64,000 nt of DNA from Pseudobdellovibrionaceae bacterium (GCA_016719575.1 JADJYV010000013.1:1426001-1490000); one strand, 5' to 3'. Positions 26,269 to 35,603 are shown, counted from the stretch's first letter. Translations and numbers: made by a program. Notes: generated from the sequence alone by a model not told the origin.

Positions 26269-26450
26269 GCTGGTTTTCAAGTGGCAAGATGAGAAGGGGA
26301 TTAACTACGCTAAAGTCCAATTTCAATGATAGGTAGTCGATACCTTTGGCCGAACTTTTTGAGAGCTTGGACGGTGGGTAATATCTCAGTTGGAACTGGA
26401 CTGTTCTCAGAATTTTAATTCATATATTATTAATAATAAGAGGTAAGAAT

Positions 26451-26921
26451 ATGTTTTTTAAAAAAGTTATGCTCGTTGCAGTTTTATTCCCATTGACATC
26501 TTTCACTGCTGAATTAAAAGACTGTGAATATTTTAGCACGAAAGTTCTTAAAATAAGTGGTGGCGACGGTGCCTCTTGCAAAGAAAACAAGCTTTGTTTC
26601 GCTGAAATTCTTTGCACCAAAGTCACTAAGAAAAATAAAGAAGTCGATGTAACACGGACTATTGTTTGCGGTCTTGATTCATCCGGTAATTGCCCGGCTT
26701 CTGTAGAAACTTGTCGAGCAGACAAAACATCAGCATCATTTGAAAGAGAAGCCATTGTAGGCGTAGCTGGCAAGCAAGACTGGGGTGCTGTAGCAGCAGA
26801 GGCTGCAGTACCAGTTTTGCAATACTACTATGGACAAAAAATGGAACAATATATTCGTGATTTTAACCTTAGATCAATTGACGATAAGAAAAAAGTTGAT
26901 GAAAGCGAAGCGGTGAGATAG
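26451..26921 (+). CDS. Secreted Cys-rich hypothetical protein
   Basis: The product has 156 residues with signal peptide MFFKKVMLVAVLFPLTSFTA. Seven Cys follow in the first 80 mature residues, then a Gly/Ala-rich region and a charged tail. AGAGGTAAG precedes the ATG. The stop directly abuts the next ATG, so the two secreted proteins form an operon. No family is recognised. Confidence 0.7.
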   Translation: MFFKKVMLVAVLFPLTSFTAELKDCEYFSTKVLKISGGDGASCKENKLCFAEILCTKVTKKNKEVDVTRTIVCGLDSSGNCPASVETCRADKTSASFEREAIVGVAGKQDWGAVAAEAAVPVLQYYYGQKMEQYIRDFNLRSIDDKKKVDESEAVR

Positions 26922-27170
26922 ATGAAAAAACAATTCGTGACAATACTCTTAACTTCACTGGTATTCGCACTTAACGCATTTGCATCAGAAAGCAAAATTT
27001 TAACAATCGAAGGAAAAATTAGATCCTTTGATAAAGACGTTATACGTATTACAACGGCAAAAGGCGTAGTTGAAGTTCCTAGAAAATTCGTTCCATCGAA
27101 GGTGCAGTTAAAAACAGACGAAAATATAAAAATTCCGCTAACTGAAGACCAACTCTCATTAGTTAAATAA
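26922..27170 (+). CDS. Small secreted protein, beta-rich
   Basis: The product has 82 residues with signal peptide ending NAFA. The mature part KILTIEGKIRSFDKDVIRIT plus VEVPRKFVP suggests a small OB/SH3-like barrel. It starts right after the stop of the upstream secreted protein and is probably co-expressed and localised with it. The function is unknown. Confidence 0.7.
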   Translation: MKKQFVTILLTSLVFALNAFASESKILTIEGKIRSFDKDVIRITTAKGVVEVPRKFVPSKVQLKTDENIKIPLTEDQLSLVK

Positions 27171-27204
27171 ATTTAAAATAATTGGGGCACATTCCGTAGA
27201 TTGC

Positions 27205-27420
27205 CTAGCGGACAGGTAAAAAATTTTGAAGACGTTTCGCATGTTCTTTTTTATTGAATTCTTTTACAACTTTTAATTTTGATTCTTGCTCGAGCCTTCG
27301 ACTGCGCTCTTTCACTTCAGATTTTTCCAAACATTCATGAATCGGCAACGCCCACTTCAATCCGTCCGGAACATCTTCATAATTTTTATGATTTTTTGTT
27401 AAAGGAATAACTTTAGACAT
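27205..27420 (-). CDS. Small basic/charged hypothetical protein
   Basis: The product has 71 residues from ATG 27420, with AAAGGAA 7 bases upstream. The C-terminal half is a charged helix (EVKERSRRLEQESKLKVVKE). It lies directly downstream of the tRNA-Val fragment on the same strand, so its reading may depend on that locus. It has the size and charge of an antitoxin-like or DNA-binding protein, but there is no motif to prove it. Confidence 0.5.
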   Translation of the reverse strand: MSKVIPLTKNHKNYEDVPDGLKWALPIHECLEKSEVKERSRRLEQESKLKVVKEFNKKEHAKRLQNFLPVR

Positions 27421-27485
27421 TTTAAAGTTCCTTTGATTTTTTCTACCAATTTGTATTTTTAAATTCATTAGTGATGTCACGCACT

Positions 27486-27550
27486 TGGTAGGGAGTACAG
27501 GATTCGAACCTGCGACATCCACCTTGTAAGGGTGGCGCTCTACCAATTGA
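27486..27550 (-). tRNA. tRNA-Val(TAC) 3' fragment, possible attachment site
   Basis: On the minus strand 65 bases match a tRNA from the D-loop to CCA: AATTGGTAGAGC, anticodon stem-loop CCACC-CTTACAA-GGTGG with anticodon TAC, T-arm CAGGTTCGAATCCTG, acceptor 3' strand ACTCCCTACCA. The 5' acceptor strand that should pair (TAGGGAG) and most of the D-stem are missing and replaced by unrelated AT-rich sequence. A 3' tRNA fragment of this kind is what site-specific integration leaves at one end of an element. It is not a functional tRNA. Confidence 0.78.
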
Positions 27551-27682
27551 CATTTTCATGCTCATCTAATGCATATGTTAATGATATTATACAATAAATT
27601 TCCTTGAAATTATTTATTCAATATATTGAATTTACTTGTTAAATTATGGTATCATTATAATCATATCGAGGAGATCATTGAA

Positions 27683-28228
27683 ATGAACGATAAGTTGTCG
27701 GTAGCCTTAAATCAGCTGGACGAGGAACTGACAAAAAGACAGTTGAACTTGGAAATCGTGATCTGTGGCGCCTACGCACTTCAGTTATCCGGATATTCAC
27801 GGTTGGAGCACACTCTTGATGTTGATAGTGCTATACAACTTCATTCGGTCGAAATTAAAAAAATCATTGAATCCATTGGCCAAAAACTAGATCTCGGACC
27901 CTTCTGGCTCAATGACCAGGCCTCCACCGTCAATCTTCCGGAAGGCCTTTTATCGAGAACGAAACCTGTAGGAAGTTGGAAGTCTATAAAGGCTTCATTG
28001 GTGAGCCGCCTAGATTTAATCAAGATGAAGGCCTCCGCCTTCTCTATACGTCGTGATCACACGAATAAAGATTGGGAGGACCTTGTACTGCTCAAACCAA
28101 CGGACGATGAACTTCAAGCAGCAATCTTGTTTTTAAGAGGGTCAAACTCCCCACCCAAAAATGCCTCAAAAAGAATTTTAATAGAGTTTGAGGAGACGAT
28201 CCGTGATCTCAAGAAACTCGTTGAATAA
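27683..28228 (+). CDS. Nucleotidyltransferase-fold protein (DUF6036/AbiEii-like)
   Basis: The product is a 181-residue protein. CGAYALQLSGYSRLEHTLDV near residues 29-48 is the GG/CG-[AG]-x-A plus DxD-like start of a nucleotidyltransferase fold. SRLDLIKMKASAFSIRRDHT is the helix region common to DUF6036 and AbiEii-type proteins, which are often the toxin side of a two-gene module. ATG 27683 is preferred (GAGGAG 9 bases upstream). The first catalytic Asp is present (LDVD). The next gene begins inside its end, with an overlap of 26 bases. Confidence 0.6.
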   Translation: MNDKLSVALNQLDEELTKRQLNLEIVICGAYALQLSGYSRLEHTLDVDSAIQLHSVEIKKIIESIGQKLDLGPFWLNDQASTVNLPEGLLSRTKPVGSWKSIKASLVSRLDLIKMKASAFSIRRDHTNKDWEDLVLLKPTDDELQAAILFLRGSNSPPKNASKRILIEFEETIRDLKKLVE

Positions 28229-28874
28229 GATATCTACAGAGGAGTTTAGAGAAATGGCCTCGTACTTTGGCATCGCCATTCAAACTCAACTTCCTATTTC
28301 GCTACTCAATCCAAATCATTCTTTTGTAGATATAGAAATTTTTTTCCTGTCTTCGACCTATTGTCTGACTACTTCGAGAATAACCGAAGGATATCTTTGC
28401 TGGTTACTGGAATTTGGGCACCTTCTGAGTCCCTCTAAAATTCGACGCCTGATTCGGGCTGGATATCTTTATGATTCTGCAATACTCGGTGGACTCATCG
28501 AATTTCTATTAGAAAATAAAATTATGCCTAACCAATGGAAAATAGTGACGCCCTTTTGCCATAAAAGAAAAAAGTCTGAACAGCTTTTTGAGGGCCCAAC
28601 TCCCCGAACGCCGTCTTCTTACTTTTTGAAGTATCGAATACTAGCGCCTCAGTTTCAACTTGATGGCACCAAATTTTTGACTCCCACTAAGGCAATATAT
28701 CGAAGCTGTGTTGAGTTGAGAAACCGTGCGCGCTTTGGATCCATCGTCAACGCTGATGTTGCAAGCTACCTCGAAAAGCACCCAACAAGTACCGCATATC
28801 AGATAGCGAAAGGCACCCACCACCATAAGGCACGAGTCTTTACTGTTTACGAAAATATTTTAGCTGCGAGCTGA
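28203..28874 (+). CDS. Partner of nucleotidyltransferase, winged-helix-like, unknown
   Basis: The product has about 223 residues from GTG 28203, which has GAGGAG 7 bases upstream inside the previous gene. The C-terminal part TSTAYQIAKGTHHHKARVF resembles a winged-helix DNA-binding segment. The N-terminal part contains SPSKIRRLIRAGYLYD, a helical region. Tight coupling with the nucleotidyltransferase suggests a two-gene toxin-antitoxin-like or defence-like unit. This is inference; neither chain has been proven here. Confidence 0.5.
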   Translation: MISRNSLNKISTEEFREMASYFGIAIQTQLPISLLNPNHSFVDIEIFFLSSTYCLTTSRITEGYLCWLLEFGHLLSPSKIRRLIRAGYLYDSAILGGLIEFLLENKIMPNQWKIVTPFCHKRKKSEQLFEGPTPRTPSSYFLKYRILAPQFQLDGTKFLTPTKAIYRSCVELRNRARFGSIVNADVASYLEKHPTSTAYQIAKGTHHHKARVFTVYENILAAS

Positions 28875-28903
28875 GCGCGTTCTGAATTGAGTGCTGATCA
28901 GAC

Positions 28904-29863
28904 TTAAATTGGAGGAAAAACCGACTTAGCGACTTCTTCAACTGATTGAGCACCATTTCCAATTTCGCGATCAAACCAGTCATGAAAAGCAATGAATCGA
29001 TTTTGAAGGGCTAGTGCCATCATGATATTTGAATGAATTTTTAGATCATAATTCGGAGTAAACTCGGCAGATTCAAACATCTTCTTTTGAAAGTCCAATT
29101 TGCCTTTGTAGAAACAAAGAATTGGCAGCACAAAATCCATTTCCATAGGGGCATTCATAGCATCCGCAAAATCGATTATCCCAGACAGTCTCCATTTGTC
29201 ATTGATCTGATGAAGCATAAGATGCTCATGGTTTAAATCTGCGTGGACCAGCTTTGCCGGACCTAGCTCAATTAGAACATTTGAATATTTTTGAACAAAC
29301 TCTTGAATCTTCTCAGCCCAGTCTTCGGTATTGCCACGCTCAAGATGAATTGATTTTTGGTTCGCTAAACGATTTGAAAGATACTTCTCCCAAGGGCCAA
29401 ATTTTGTTTCGAATCCCGTAGTATTAATGTTTTGAATCGCCCTAATAGCCATTCCAATATCTGCGGCAAACAACATTCGATTCTCTGGATTCATTTGGCC
29501 AAACACATCTTTCGCCTGCTTACCTAGAACTGCCCTTGTTATAACGTATTTCCAAGTTCCTAAATTTCCCTCAGCAGTAATTTGAGGAATGGGAAATGGA
29601 AGTTGTTTACCTATAACTTTAACTGCTAAAAGCTCAGCCTCGATAGAACCATCAAAAAATGGCGGAGTTAATTTTAAAAAAAACTCAGAGCCAAGTCGAA
29701 ATACAAGACTTGATCCTTCGGGAATCCGAATTGGCTTCTCATGGTGGCCATGACTTTCTGCAATTTCCGTAGCTAAATCAGTTCCTAAGTCCATTTCAGG
29801 AAATTTTTGCCGATAAGACTCTTTGTCGATTTTTAAAAGCCAATGAGTTTGAAATTCAGTCAT
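28904..29863 (-). CDS. Aminoglycoside phosphotransferase (APH)-family kinase-like protein
   Basis: The product has 319 residues from ATG 29863. Kinase-fold motifs are LVFRLGSEFFLKLTPP (nucleotide-binding strand), the catalytic loop LVHADLNHEHLML near residue 205, and metal-binding GIIDFADA. Catalytic Asp and Asn are present, although the usual HGD...GN becomes HAD...EH. The family includes antibiotic kinases, choline kinases and SrkA-like enzymes; resistance cannot be claimed. It is a single gene, convergent with the NTase pair. Confidence 0.75.
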   Translation of the reverse strand: MTEFQTHWLLKIDKESYRQKFPEMDLGTDLATEIAESHGHHEKPIRIPEGSSLVFRLGSEFFLKLTPPFFDGSIEAELLAVKVIGKQLPFPIPQITAEGNLGTWKYVITRAVLGKQAKDVFGQMNPENRMLFAADIGMAIRAIQNINTTGFETKFGPWEKYLSNRLANQKSIHLERGNTEDWAEKIQEFVQKYSNVLIELGPAKLVHADLNHEHLMLHQINDKWRLSGIIDFADAMNAPMEMDFVLPILCFYKGKLDFQKKMFESAEFTPNYDLKIHSNIMMALALQNRFIAFHDWFDREIGNGAQSVEEVAKSVFPPI

Positions 29864-29969
29864 AATCTGAAAATACACAATCAATGGCAGTCGGTCATTA
29901 GAGGAAGCCTTAATAGGCAAATCTCTTATTCGTGGAAATCGATAGTCTGGGAAAAGGCAAGCCTTTCGG

Positions 29970-32900
29970 CTAGCGCTTTAAGATCTCGACGATCTCTGAG
30001 AATCCATTCGTCGCAGCCCAATCGATGGCACGATATCCAAGGCTGTCCGTCGCTTGTTTATCGGTCTTCGGATTTTTCAGCAGTTCGAGGACGTAATCTT
30101 TTCGGCCCCATCTTGCCGCTTCGACAAGTGGCACCGAAACTCGCTCACGTGTTTCGTCGTAGCCGCGTTGATTCGGATCTAAACTTGGGTACTGCATTAG
30201 TAATCCGACTAACACATCGTTTTGTTGATCGATTGCGGAAACGAGTGGCCCGTTCGAATTTGCGTCCGCGCCTACTGATAATAGATATTTTAAAAATTCC
30301 GCGTCTTTTCTATGCACGGTGATCGCGATCGAACTTTCGCCACTGCCGGTGAAATTAACGTTTGCCCCATTTGACCGTAAAAATTCGGCGCCTTCGATCC
30401 AGCCAATTTTTACGGCGACCCCGAAGCTTGTAAGTCGTGAGTATGAATTATTCGCGTAACCTTGAACGGATGCACCCTTTTTCAAAAGATGATCCATGAC
30501 TTTTAATGATTTGATCGATGTCGCTAAACTAAGCGCGCTAATCCATTCTCTAAAGCGTGAGTCGTAGTCTATGGCTGCATCGATTTGCACGCCCTTTGCT
30601 AAAATCATATCGATGAAACCTATGTGTTCACGAAGAACTGCGGCAGCTAATGCTTCACCTAATTTAGTCGCTTCCATCGATTTGTCTTCTTTTAAAACTC
30701 GAAGCGCTAATGTTTCAGGGGCCCATTTAATAATCCACTCGTAGGCGCCTCTATAATCGCCTTGAAGTTTTCGCAATCCATTAAATGATTTTATATGCTG
30801 AGATAATTTAATAACGACTTTTAATTTTCCTTCGTCAAAGCTTTCCGAGGATCCAACGAATTCATTCAAAGTTACGAGCAATTCGTTTTGAGAAATGTCC
30901 TGAATTCTTTTTTCGATGATTTGATTAAAGTAATAATCTTTGTGCGGCTTTCCCGCGTACCGCAAAACATTTTCGAATTTTAAAGATTTCTGCGTTAGTA
31001 AAAAATCGAAAAGTTCTTTTTCATCGTTGTTTATGACGTTATTAATAAACGGCCTGCCATCTTTGGATACATTTAGGTCAAGCTGACCCGCCCATTTAAT
31101 TACGAAAGCCCGCTCTTTATCAGTAAAGCGTCCAAGGTCTATTAGAAACTGTGACCACTGCGCTACCGGCTGGAAAGATTTGTGACTAAATGCTGCGTCC
31201 AGTAAATCAATGTTGATATCGCTGTAAGGTCTTTTAACTGCAGCATCGTATACAAGCGCCTGATCGGTTTTCGAAATCACAAACTTAGAATGGCTTAATA
31301 ATAGAATCAGTTTTTCAGCGCGGTAATTCGAATAGTTATCACGCAAAGCAATAATGGATTCGATCAAAGATCTGCCTTCAGAACTTGGAAGTTCTGCTTT
31401 CATTTGCGGCTGTTTAGCATAAAGTTCAAACATTTCCTTATTACTGTCGTAGCTACCAAGGAACAGATTAAATAAAATTGGGTAACCTTTGCTGTAATCC
31501 AAATTTTTCGTTTTGATATACTCTTTTAAAATATCTACGCGATCCGTTTTCGCTAAGTACGCAAGCAGCGTTTGCTCAAATTCGTTATAGTTTAAATTAC
31601 CCTTTGCGAGGTAGTTCACGTCGAACTTGGGTTTCTTAACTACGCTCATGAAAGTTGCAACGGGCCCATCCCCGTACGCTATGTGCTGCGCCATCATGTG
31701 GGCCGCTTCTTGGTCGTCAGCCGTAATAATTTGAAACTTAGAAAACATGCGTTCAAAAAATGCTAAATTTTCCGGTTTTATTCCTCCGCTAAGTGAAACT
31801 AAAGCGCTGCTTACCTGGGTTTTTGGATGCGCAAATAAGAGATCGAATAATTCAGTTTGATTATTTTTAGCAGCCCAATAGAGAAGCGACTCTTCTCGAG
31901 ATTTCAGTTTTGCATTTGGATCTATGTTTTGTAATTTTAAAAGCGCTTTAACTGTATCAAGATCATTATTTTCTGCCGCTAGAATTAGGAATTGTCCATT
32001 TTGATAATTTACTTCTTTTGTATAACCGGTTTTCAAAAATAATTTTGCGATGGGTAAATTACCCTTATCAATAGCCATAACGAATGATCTGCCTACCGGA
32101 ATTTTCGATTTTGTTAGGTAAAGTTCCACGATATCCGCAGATCCTAACTTCACCGCAAATTCTAGAGGGTTGAATGCACCGTCGTACCCGCCATCGAATT
32201 TACAAGTTACGCTTTGTATTTTTTCTGGTGTTTTTGACAATACCAAATCCGCAATATCAATCGCTCGCGTGCTCGTCGCCAAAAACAGCGGAGTGCAATA
32301 CTTGCCGTCTACGGTTTGGATTTTTGAAATCTGATCTTTATTGAATCTTGGATCGTTTAGAAATTCTCTGACGATTTTAATGATTCCCGGGCGATTAGAA
32401 TAAAGTAACTTAAAGACGCGGTGAATGGCAGGACGTGTATTTGAATCAACGCCCGACGCTTCGAAATTTAGATCAATAGTTTTACTGGTCAGTAGCCACT
32501 GATAAATTTGGTATTCAGGTCCATCCGATCCCACTTGCGCAAGCAAATCCAAAGATAGATGCAGGGGATTCCGATTATAGGTTCCCTTGACGTTAATGTC
32601 TCCGATTTGATTTATATCTGCACCACGCGCCCAAAGTTCACTGACGATCGTATGTCTTGTAGACCAGCTAGATGATGCCGAACTAAAATATGAAACGGCA
32701 TTCAGCATCGCCGAATATCCATTTGCTTGCAGATTAATTTGCGTAGCGGGATCACGCGAAATTTTTAAAAATACGTGAGTGCTTTGCGTATCATCTTTTT
32801 TGATTTCGCGTGAGCTGTAAGCCGCAATCATGAGCGGCGATTTATTTTGATAATCCAGATCATTGATTCCCGTATTCGTAAGCTTCGAAAAAAGTGGAAG

Positions 32901-33884
32901 CGCGCGGCCTTCTAAAAATCCCGCAAATTGAGCTAAAATATGCCAAAGATTTTTTTTGCTCGCATTTTTATCGTCCCACTTAAATGTTGGATGATTGACG
33001 ATGCTTTGCAAAAACTTAAAATAATTTTCGTTGATGCCACCATTTCCGTAGAGCCGCAAAAATGCAGCTTCCACTACGGATGTCGTCACGCCAGCACTAG
33101 ATAAATTTAATTTTTGTGAACTAATGATGGCTTGTGCAATTTCCGTGCTTTGAGAATTCGCTAAAGCTTCGGCTAGTGCATGTCTTTTTCCACACGAACG
33201 ATTTACATCATACTGGCCCGACTTAACCATTGCTAAAAAAATCGCTCGAGCGCCTGGCACTTGCTGCGCGCTGCACGCAATTTCCCAAATTCTCGATTTA
33301 TCCGTTTGCGTATCCTTCATAAGACGCTCGAAGTGCTCAAATCGCCCAAGCTCGATAGAAATTTCTAAAGCATTGAGATCATTTTCTTTAGCGTTCACTT
33401 CAACTTTTGGATGGCTAAGCACGGCCTCTAAATACGCGATTGGCAGCTTTTCATTTTTCGTTACGTTAATAATGTAAGGAGGAAGATTAATATCGATTTC
33501 GCCGCGAATTTTTAAAACTTCCGTAAACCATTCTTGTCGATCGTACATAATCAAAAGGTCTAACGGACGAACGATCCTTGTTTGTTTAGTTGGCGCTTTT
33601 GGTGACTGAAATGAAATATCTTTTCTATTTTTGATTTTATCAAAAATATCCTGCCATTTATTTTTGATCACTGAATTGATAAGATAATTTCCCGATTCGT
33701 CGGCTTCATTCAAATCGATATTCGCACATTTATCGATCACGTAATTTACGCGGTCGACATTTCCATGCTCTAAGTATTTAAAAAATTCTTTAGGTGCACA
33801 AAACGGATCAGGCACGATTGGATTTTTAGTTTGAGCAAAAGTAATTTGGAACGCGAGCAGAATGAATACGCTAAGCAATTTCAC
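29970..33884 (-). CDS. Giant secreted ankyrin-repeat protein
   Basis: The product has 1304 residues. A signal peptide (MKLLSVFILLAFQITFA) is followed by many degenerate ankyrin repeats from end to end, for example LILAAENNDLDTVKALLKL, ESLLYWAAKNNQTELFDLLF, and at the C-terminus VPLVEAARWGRKDYVLELLK with YRAIDWAATNGFSEIVEILK. Starts are GTG with GAGG upstream. A single exported solenoid of this size is unusual in bacteria, where ankyrin proteins are mostly effectors or periplasmic proteins. No membrane segment or lipobox is seen, so it is periplasmic or secreted. No partner gene is adjacent. Confidence 0.85.
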   Translation of the reverse strand: MKLLSVFILLAFQITFAQTKNPIVPDPFCAPKEFFKYLEHGNVDRVNYVIDKCANIDLNEADESGNYLINSVIKNKWQDIFDKIKNRKDISFQSPKAPTKQTRIVRPLDLLIMYDRQEWFTEVLKIRGEIDINLPPYIINVTKNEKLPIAYLEAVLSHPKVEVNAKENDLNALEISIELGRFEHFERLMKDTQTDKSRIWEIACSAQQVPGARAIFLAMVKSGQYDVNRSCGKRHALAEALANSQSTEIAQAIISSQKLNLSSAGVTTSVVEAAFLRLYGNGGINENYFKFLQSIVNHPTFKWDDKNASKKNLWHILAQFAGFLEGRALPLFSKLTNTGINDLDYQNKSPLMIAAYSSREIKKDDTQSTHVFLKISRDPATQINLQANGYSAMLNAVSYFSSASSSWSTRHTIVSELWARGADINQIGDINVKGTYNRNPLHLSLDLLAQVGSDGPEYQIYQWLLTSKTIDLNFEASGVDSNTRPAIHRVFKLLYSNRPGIIKIVREFLNDPRFNKDQISKIQTVDGKYCTPLFLATSTRAIDIADLVLSKTPEKIQSVTCKFDGGYDGAFNPLEFAVKLGSADIVELYLTKSKIPVGRSFVMAIDKGNLPIAKLFLKTGYTKEVNYQNGQFLILAAENNDLDTVKALLKLQNIDPNAKLKSREESLLYWAAKNNQTELFDLLFAHPKTQVSSALVSLSGGIKPENLAFFERMFSKFQIITADDQEAAHMMAQHIAYGDGPVATFMSVVKKPKFDVNYLAKGNLNYNEFEQTLLAYLAKTDRVDILKEYIKTKNLDYSKGYPILFNLFLGSYDSNKEMFELYAKQPQMKAELPSSEGRSLIESIIALRDNYSNYRAEKLILLLSHSKFVISKTDQALVYDAAVKRPYSDINIDLLDAAFSHKSFQPVAQWSQFLIDLGRFTDKERAFVIKWAGQLDLNVSKDGRPFINNVINNDEKELFDFLLTQKSLKFENVLRYAGKPHKDYYFNQIIEKRIQDISQNELLVTLNEFVGSSESFDEGKLKVVIKLSQHIKSFNGLRKLQGDYRGAYEWIIKWAPETLALRVLKEDKSMEATKLGEALAAAVLREHIGFIDMILAKGVQIDAAIDYDSRFREWISALSLATSIKSLKVMDHLLKKGASVQGYANNSYSRLTSFGVAVKIGWIEGAEFLRSNGANVNFTGSGESSIAITVHRKDAEFLKYLLSVGADANSNGPLVSAIDQQNDVLVGLLMQYPSLDPNQRGYDETRERVSVPLVEAARWGRKDYVLELLKNPKTDKQATDSLGYRAIDWAATNGFSEIVEILKR

Positions 33885-34514
33885 CGAGACCTCGATGTAA
33901 AAAGTGTGGATGTCTCGGGTTTGATAGCTTTGCGCTGGTTAGCGGTCAATAATATATTCGCGACTTACGAACAGCGGCGAACAGTTTCTTGTGGTGAAAC
34001 CGTATACGGCGCTGTGAAAGCGAAACTAGCCAAGCGCTTTTCTTAAATTCGCGTCGATTTTTTTCAAGAATGGTTCCGTGTTCATGCACAGGATAGGAAG
34101 AATAAAGGCCAAATCAGTTAAAGCAACAGACGTTTTATCTGATATTTTCCCTGATAATGAAATTAAGAGACTATGCGCCGCCCAGTATAGTAGCGATAAT
34201 AAAATCCTAATTGCTCCGAAACCAAATGAATCTGGGTACCCGATTGGCCTAACACACAAGAGCCTTTTGAAACTTCAATATATTTGATCTGAAGTCGAAT
34301 ATAATTAACCCTGCTAAGAAATACCAAAAGGCTTAGGATTACTGACGGCGGCCGTAGTTTTCGCGCAAAAGGTTGGGCGCTAGTCGAATATTGGGCGTCG
34401 CATATGATTGGGTTTTGGTCGCGTAAAATCTTCCCACGTGTTGGAATATCTTCAGTTGAGCGTGACTTCTAAAACTGCTAGGTTCGGCTATTCGAATTTT
34501 CGGTAGGAGAATTT
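33885..34514 (+). other. Mostly gene-free stretch with weak ORFs
   Basis: Three short overlapping ORFs occur on both strands (33831-34046, 34026-34259, 34078-34287), none with an SD or known motif. A further open plus frame at 34351-34470 reads GRSFRAKGWALVEYWASH and may be a gene scrap. The promoter of the secreted-protein gene at 34515 must lie at its right end. Confidence 0.4.
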
Positions 34515-35117
34515 ATGAAATTAACTATTTTTTGGATTGTATCTGTCTTGTTCACCCTCACGGCAAATGCACTCGAAGTGTCTGAAAACGCTCGAGCGCA
34601 AATTACAGGCGATTTTCAATTGGATGGATATCAAAGATATAAAACCACCGAATCCGTTGCTGCTGGCAAAATCGAAAGCATATTTCATCGGGTTGAAAAA
34701 GCGCATCTTCGATTTGATGGTGTAGTTGAATGCCAAATAGAAGAGTATACGATAAGTGCTTCAGGTCACATTTCTGATCGCAGGCACTCTGATGATTGTA
34801 AAGAAATTACAACATCTCTTCAGATTGGCAAAGTCGCCAAGGTTCAACTACCTTGCGAAGGCACGAACCCTCTCGAAAATTCAGAAGGAGCTTTCGGTCA
34901 GCCGTATAACTGTAAAGACATGAGGCCCATTGAAGTGGGCGCGGGTGGCCCAATCTTGCGCTTAGATGATCTAACATATGTCAAGAGCGATTCATCACGC
35001 ACAGTGGGTCCGGCGACGAGATGGTACAAAATCAGAGTGGTCGATAGCCTCGAGATCTACCAAGTAATTTATGAGAAGCAAAAATCCTCCTACGTTCTAT
35101 CAAAAGAACGGACTTGA
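34515..35117 (+). CDS. Secreted hypothetical protein
   Basis: The product has 200 residues with signal peptide MKLTIFWIVSVLFTLTANA. The mature region has four Cys (VECQIEE, DDCKEI, LPCEGT, YNCKDM) that could make two disulfides. GTAGGAG precedes the ATG. After the stop comes a palindrome TTGAAAGA-GA-TCTTTCAA (35113-35130). No family is recognised. It is a single gene at the right end of the island. Confidence 0.7.
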   Translation: MKLTIFWIVSVLFTLTANALEVSENARAQITGDFQLDGYQRYKTTESVAAGKIESIFHRVEKAHLRFDGVVECQIEEYTISASGHISDRRHSDDCKEITTSLQIGKVAKVQLPCEGTNPLENSEGAFGQPYNCKDMRPIEVGAGGPILRLDDLTYVKSDSSRTVGPATRWYKIRVVDSLEIYQVIYEKQKSSYVLSKERT

Positions 35118-35162
35118 AAGAGATCTTTCAATATAGAAGAATGCGATAACAGCTTCTCTTGA

Positions 35163-35210
35163 ATCAAAACCACTTCCTAAAATTCACATCACCGCTCAAC
35201 AAGGTTCAGT
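35163..35210 (-). repeat. 40-bp repeat, right copy
   Basis: This is the inverted match to 21851-21898: 40 identical bases at 35171-35210 plus TTTTGAT after one mismatch. It abuts a truncated minus-strand ORF whose sense is lost exactly at the repeat edge, so the repeat marks a junction. Confidence 0.85.
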
Positions 35211-35306
35211 TTGCTTTGCCATCACCATATAATATTCAGGTGTGTAGTTCGGTGCACGACCCGAAGGTTGTTTGATTTTCGTTTTTGGCGGCATGGTAAT
35301 CTCCAT
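35196..35306 (-). pseudogene. N-terminal remnant of a small basic protein
   Basis: ATG 35306 has AAGGAAAAGCG upstream and reads MPPKTKIKQPSGRAPNYTPE after four residues. It continues YYMVMAK and then enters the 40-base repeat, where it stops (36 residues). The basic start with PxYTPE resembles the beginnings of transposase or DNA-binding proteins, but only the head remains. Confidence 0.45.
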
Positions 35307-35603
35307 CGCTTTTCCTTATTCTGCAGACAACATGGTTATGCCATAATGCTGCGGTTTGAGCCAATGCCTGTACAGATATTACAAAACAGCTGTAACTCTT
35401 GAGGGGCGCACTCTAAATTCCTGAACGGATCAGGCAGGTCTGCCTTTTTAGGGTGGGTCTGTTGAGTATCTTGTATTTGGTGAATCTTCAGTACAGGCTC
35501 CGGCCATGAGCGAATTATTAACCACACAGCTATTTAGCGGTTGGTGCAAAGTCACAATTGAAATGCCTGTAACTTCACCGATTTTAAAAAAGAAGGATTA
35601 AGT

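Larger units (their letters stand above)
35118..35603. other. Right boundary region of the 13-kb island
   Basis: It contains the palindrome near 35113-35130, the right copy of the inverted repeat (35163-35210), a truncated minus-strand ORF, and then about 300 bases without a gene. Nothing else is recognised. Confidence 0.5.

Noticed and set aside
27421..27546. N-terminal extension of the small gene at 27205-27420
   Set aside because: It is a translation of the tRNA-Val fragment (GSNPVLP-type reading); the SD supports ATG 27420.
33831..34287. Three short ORFs on both strands
   Set aside because: They overlap each other or the ankyrin gene, with no SD, motif or operon context.
21776..35210. 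Integron cassette array with attC sites
   Set aside because: A GTTGAGC motif and stem-loops are present, but no paired R'/R'' boxes, no integrase, and genes run on both strands with long spacers.
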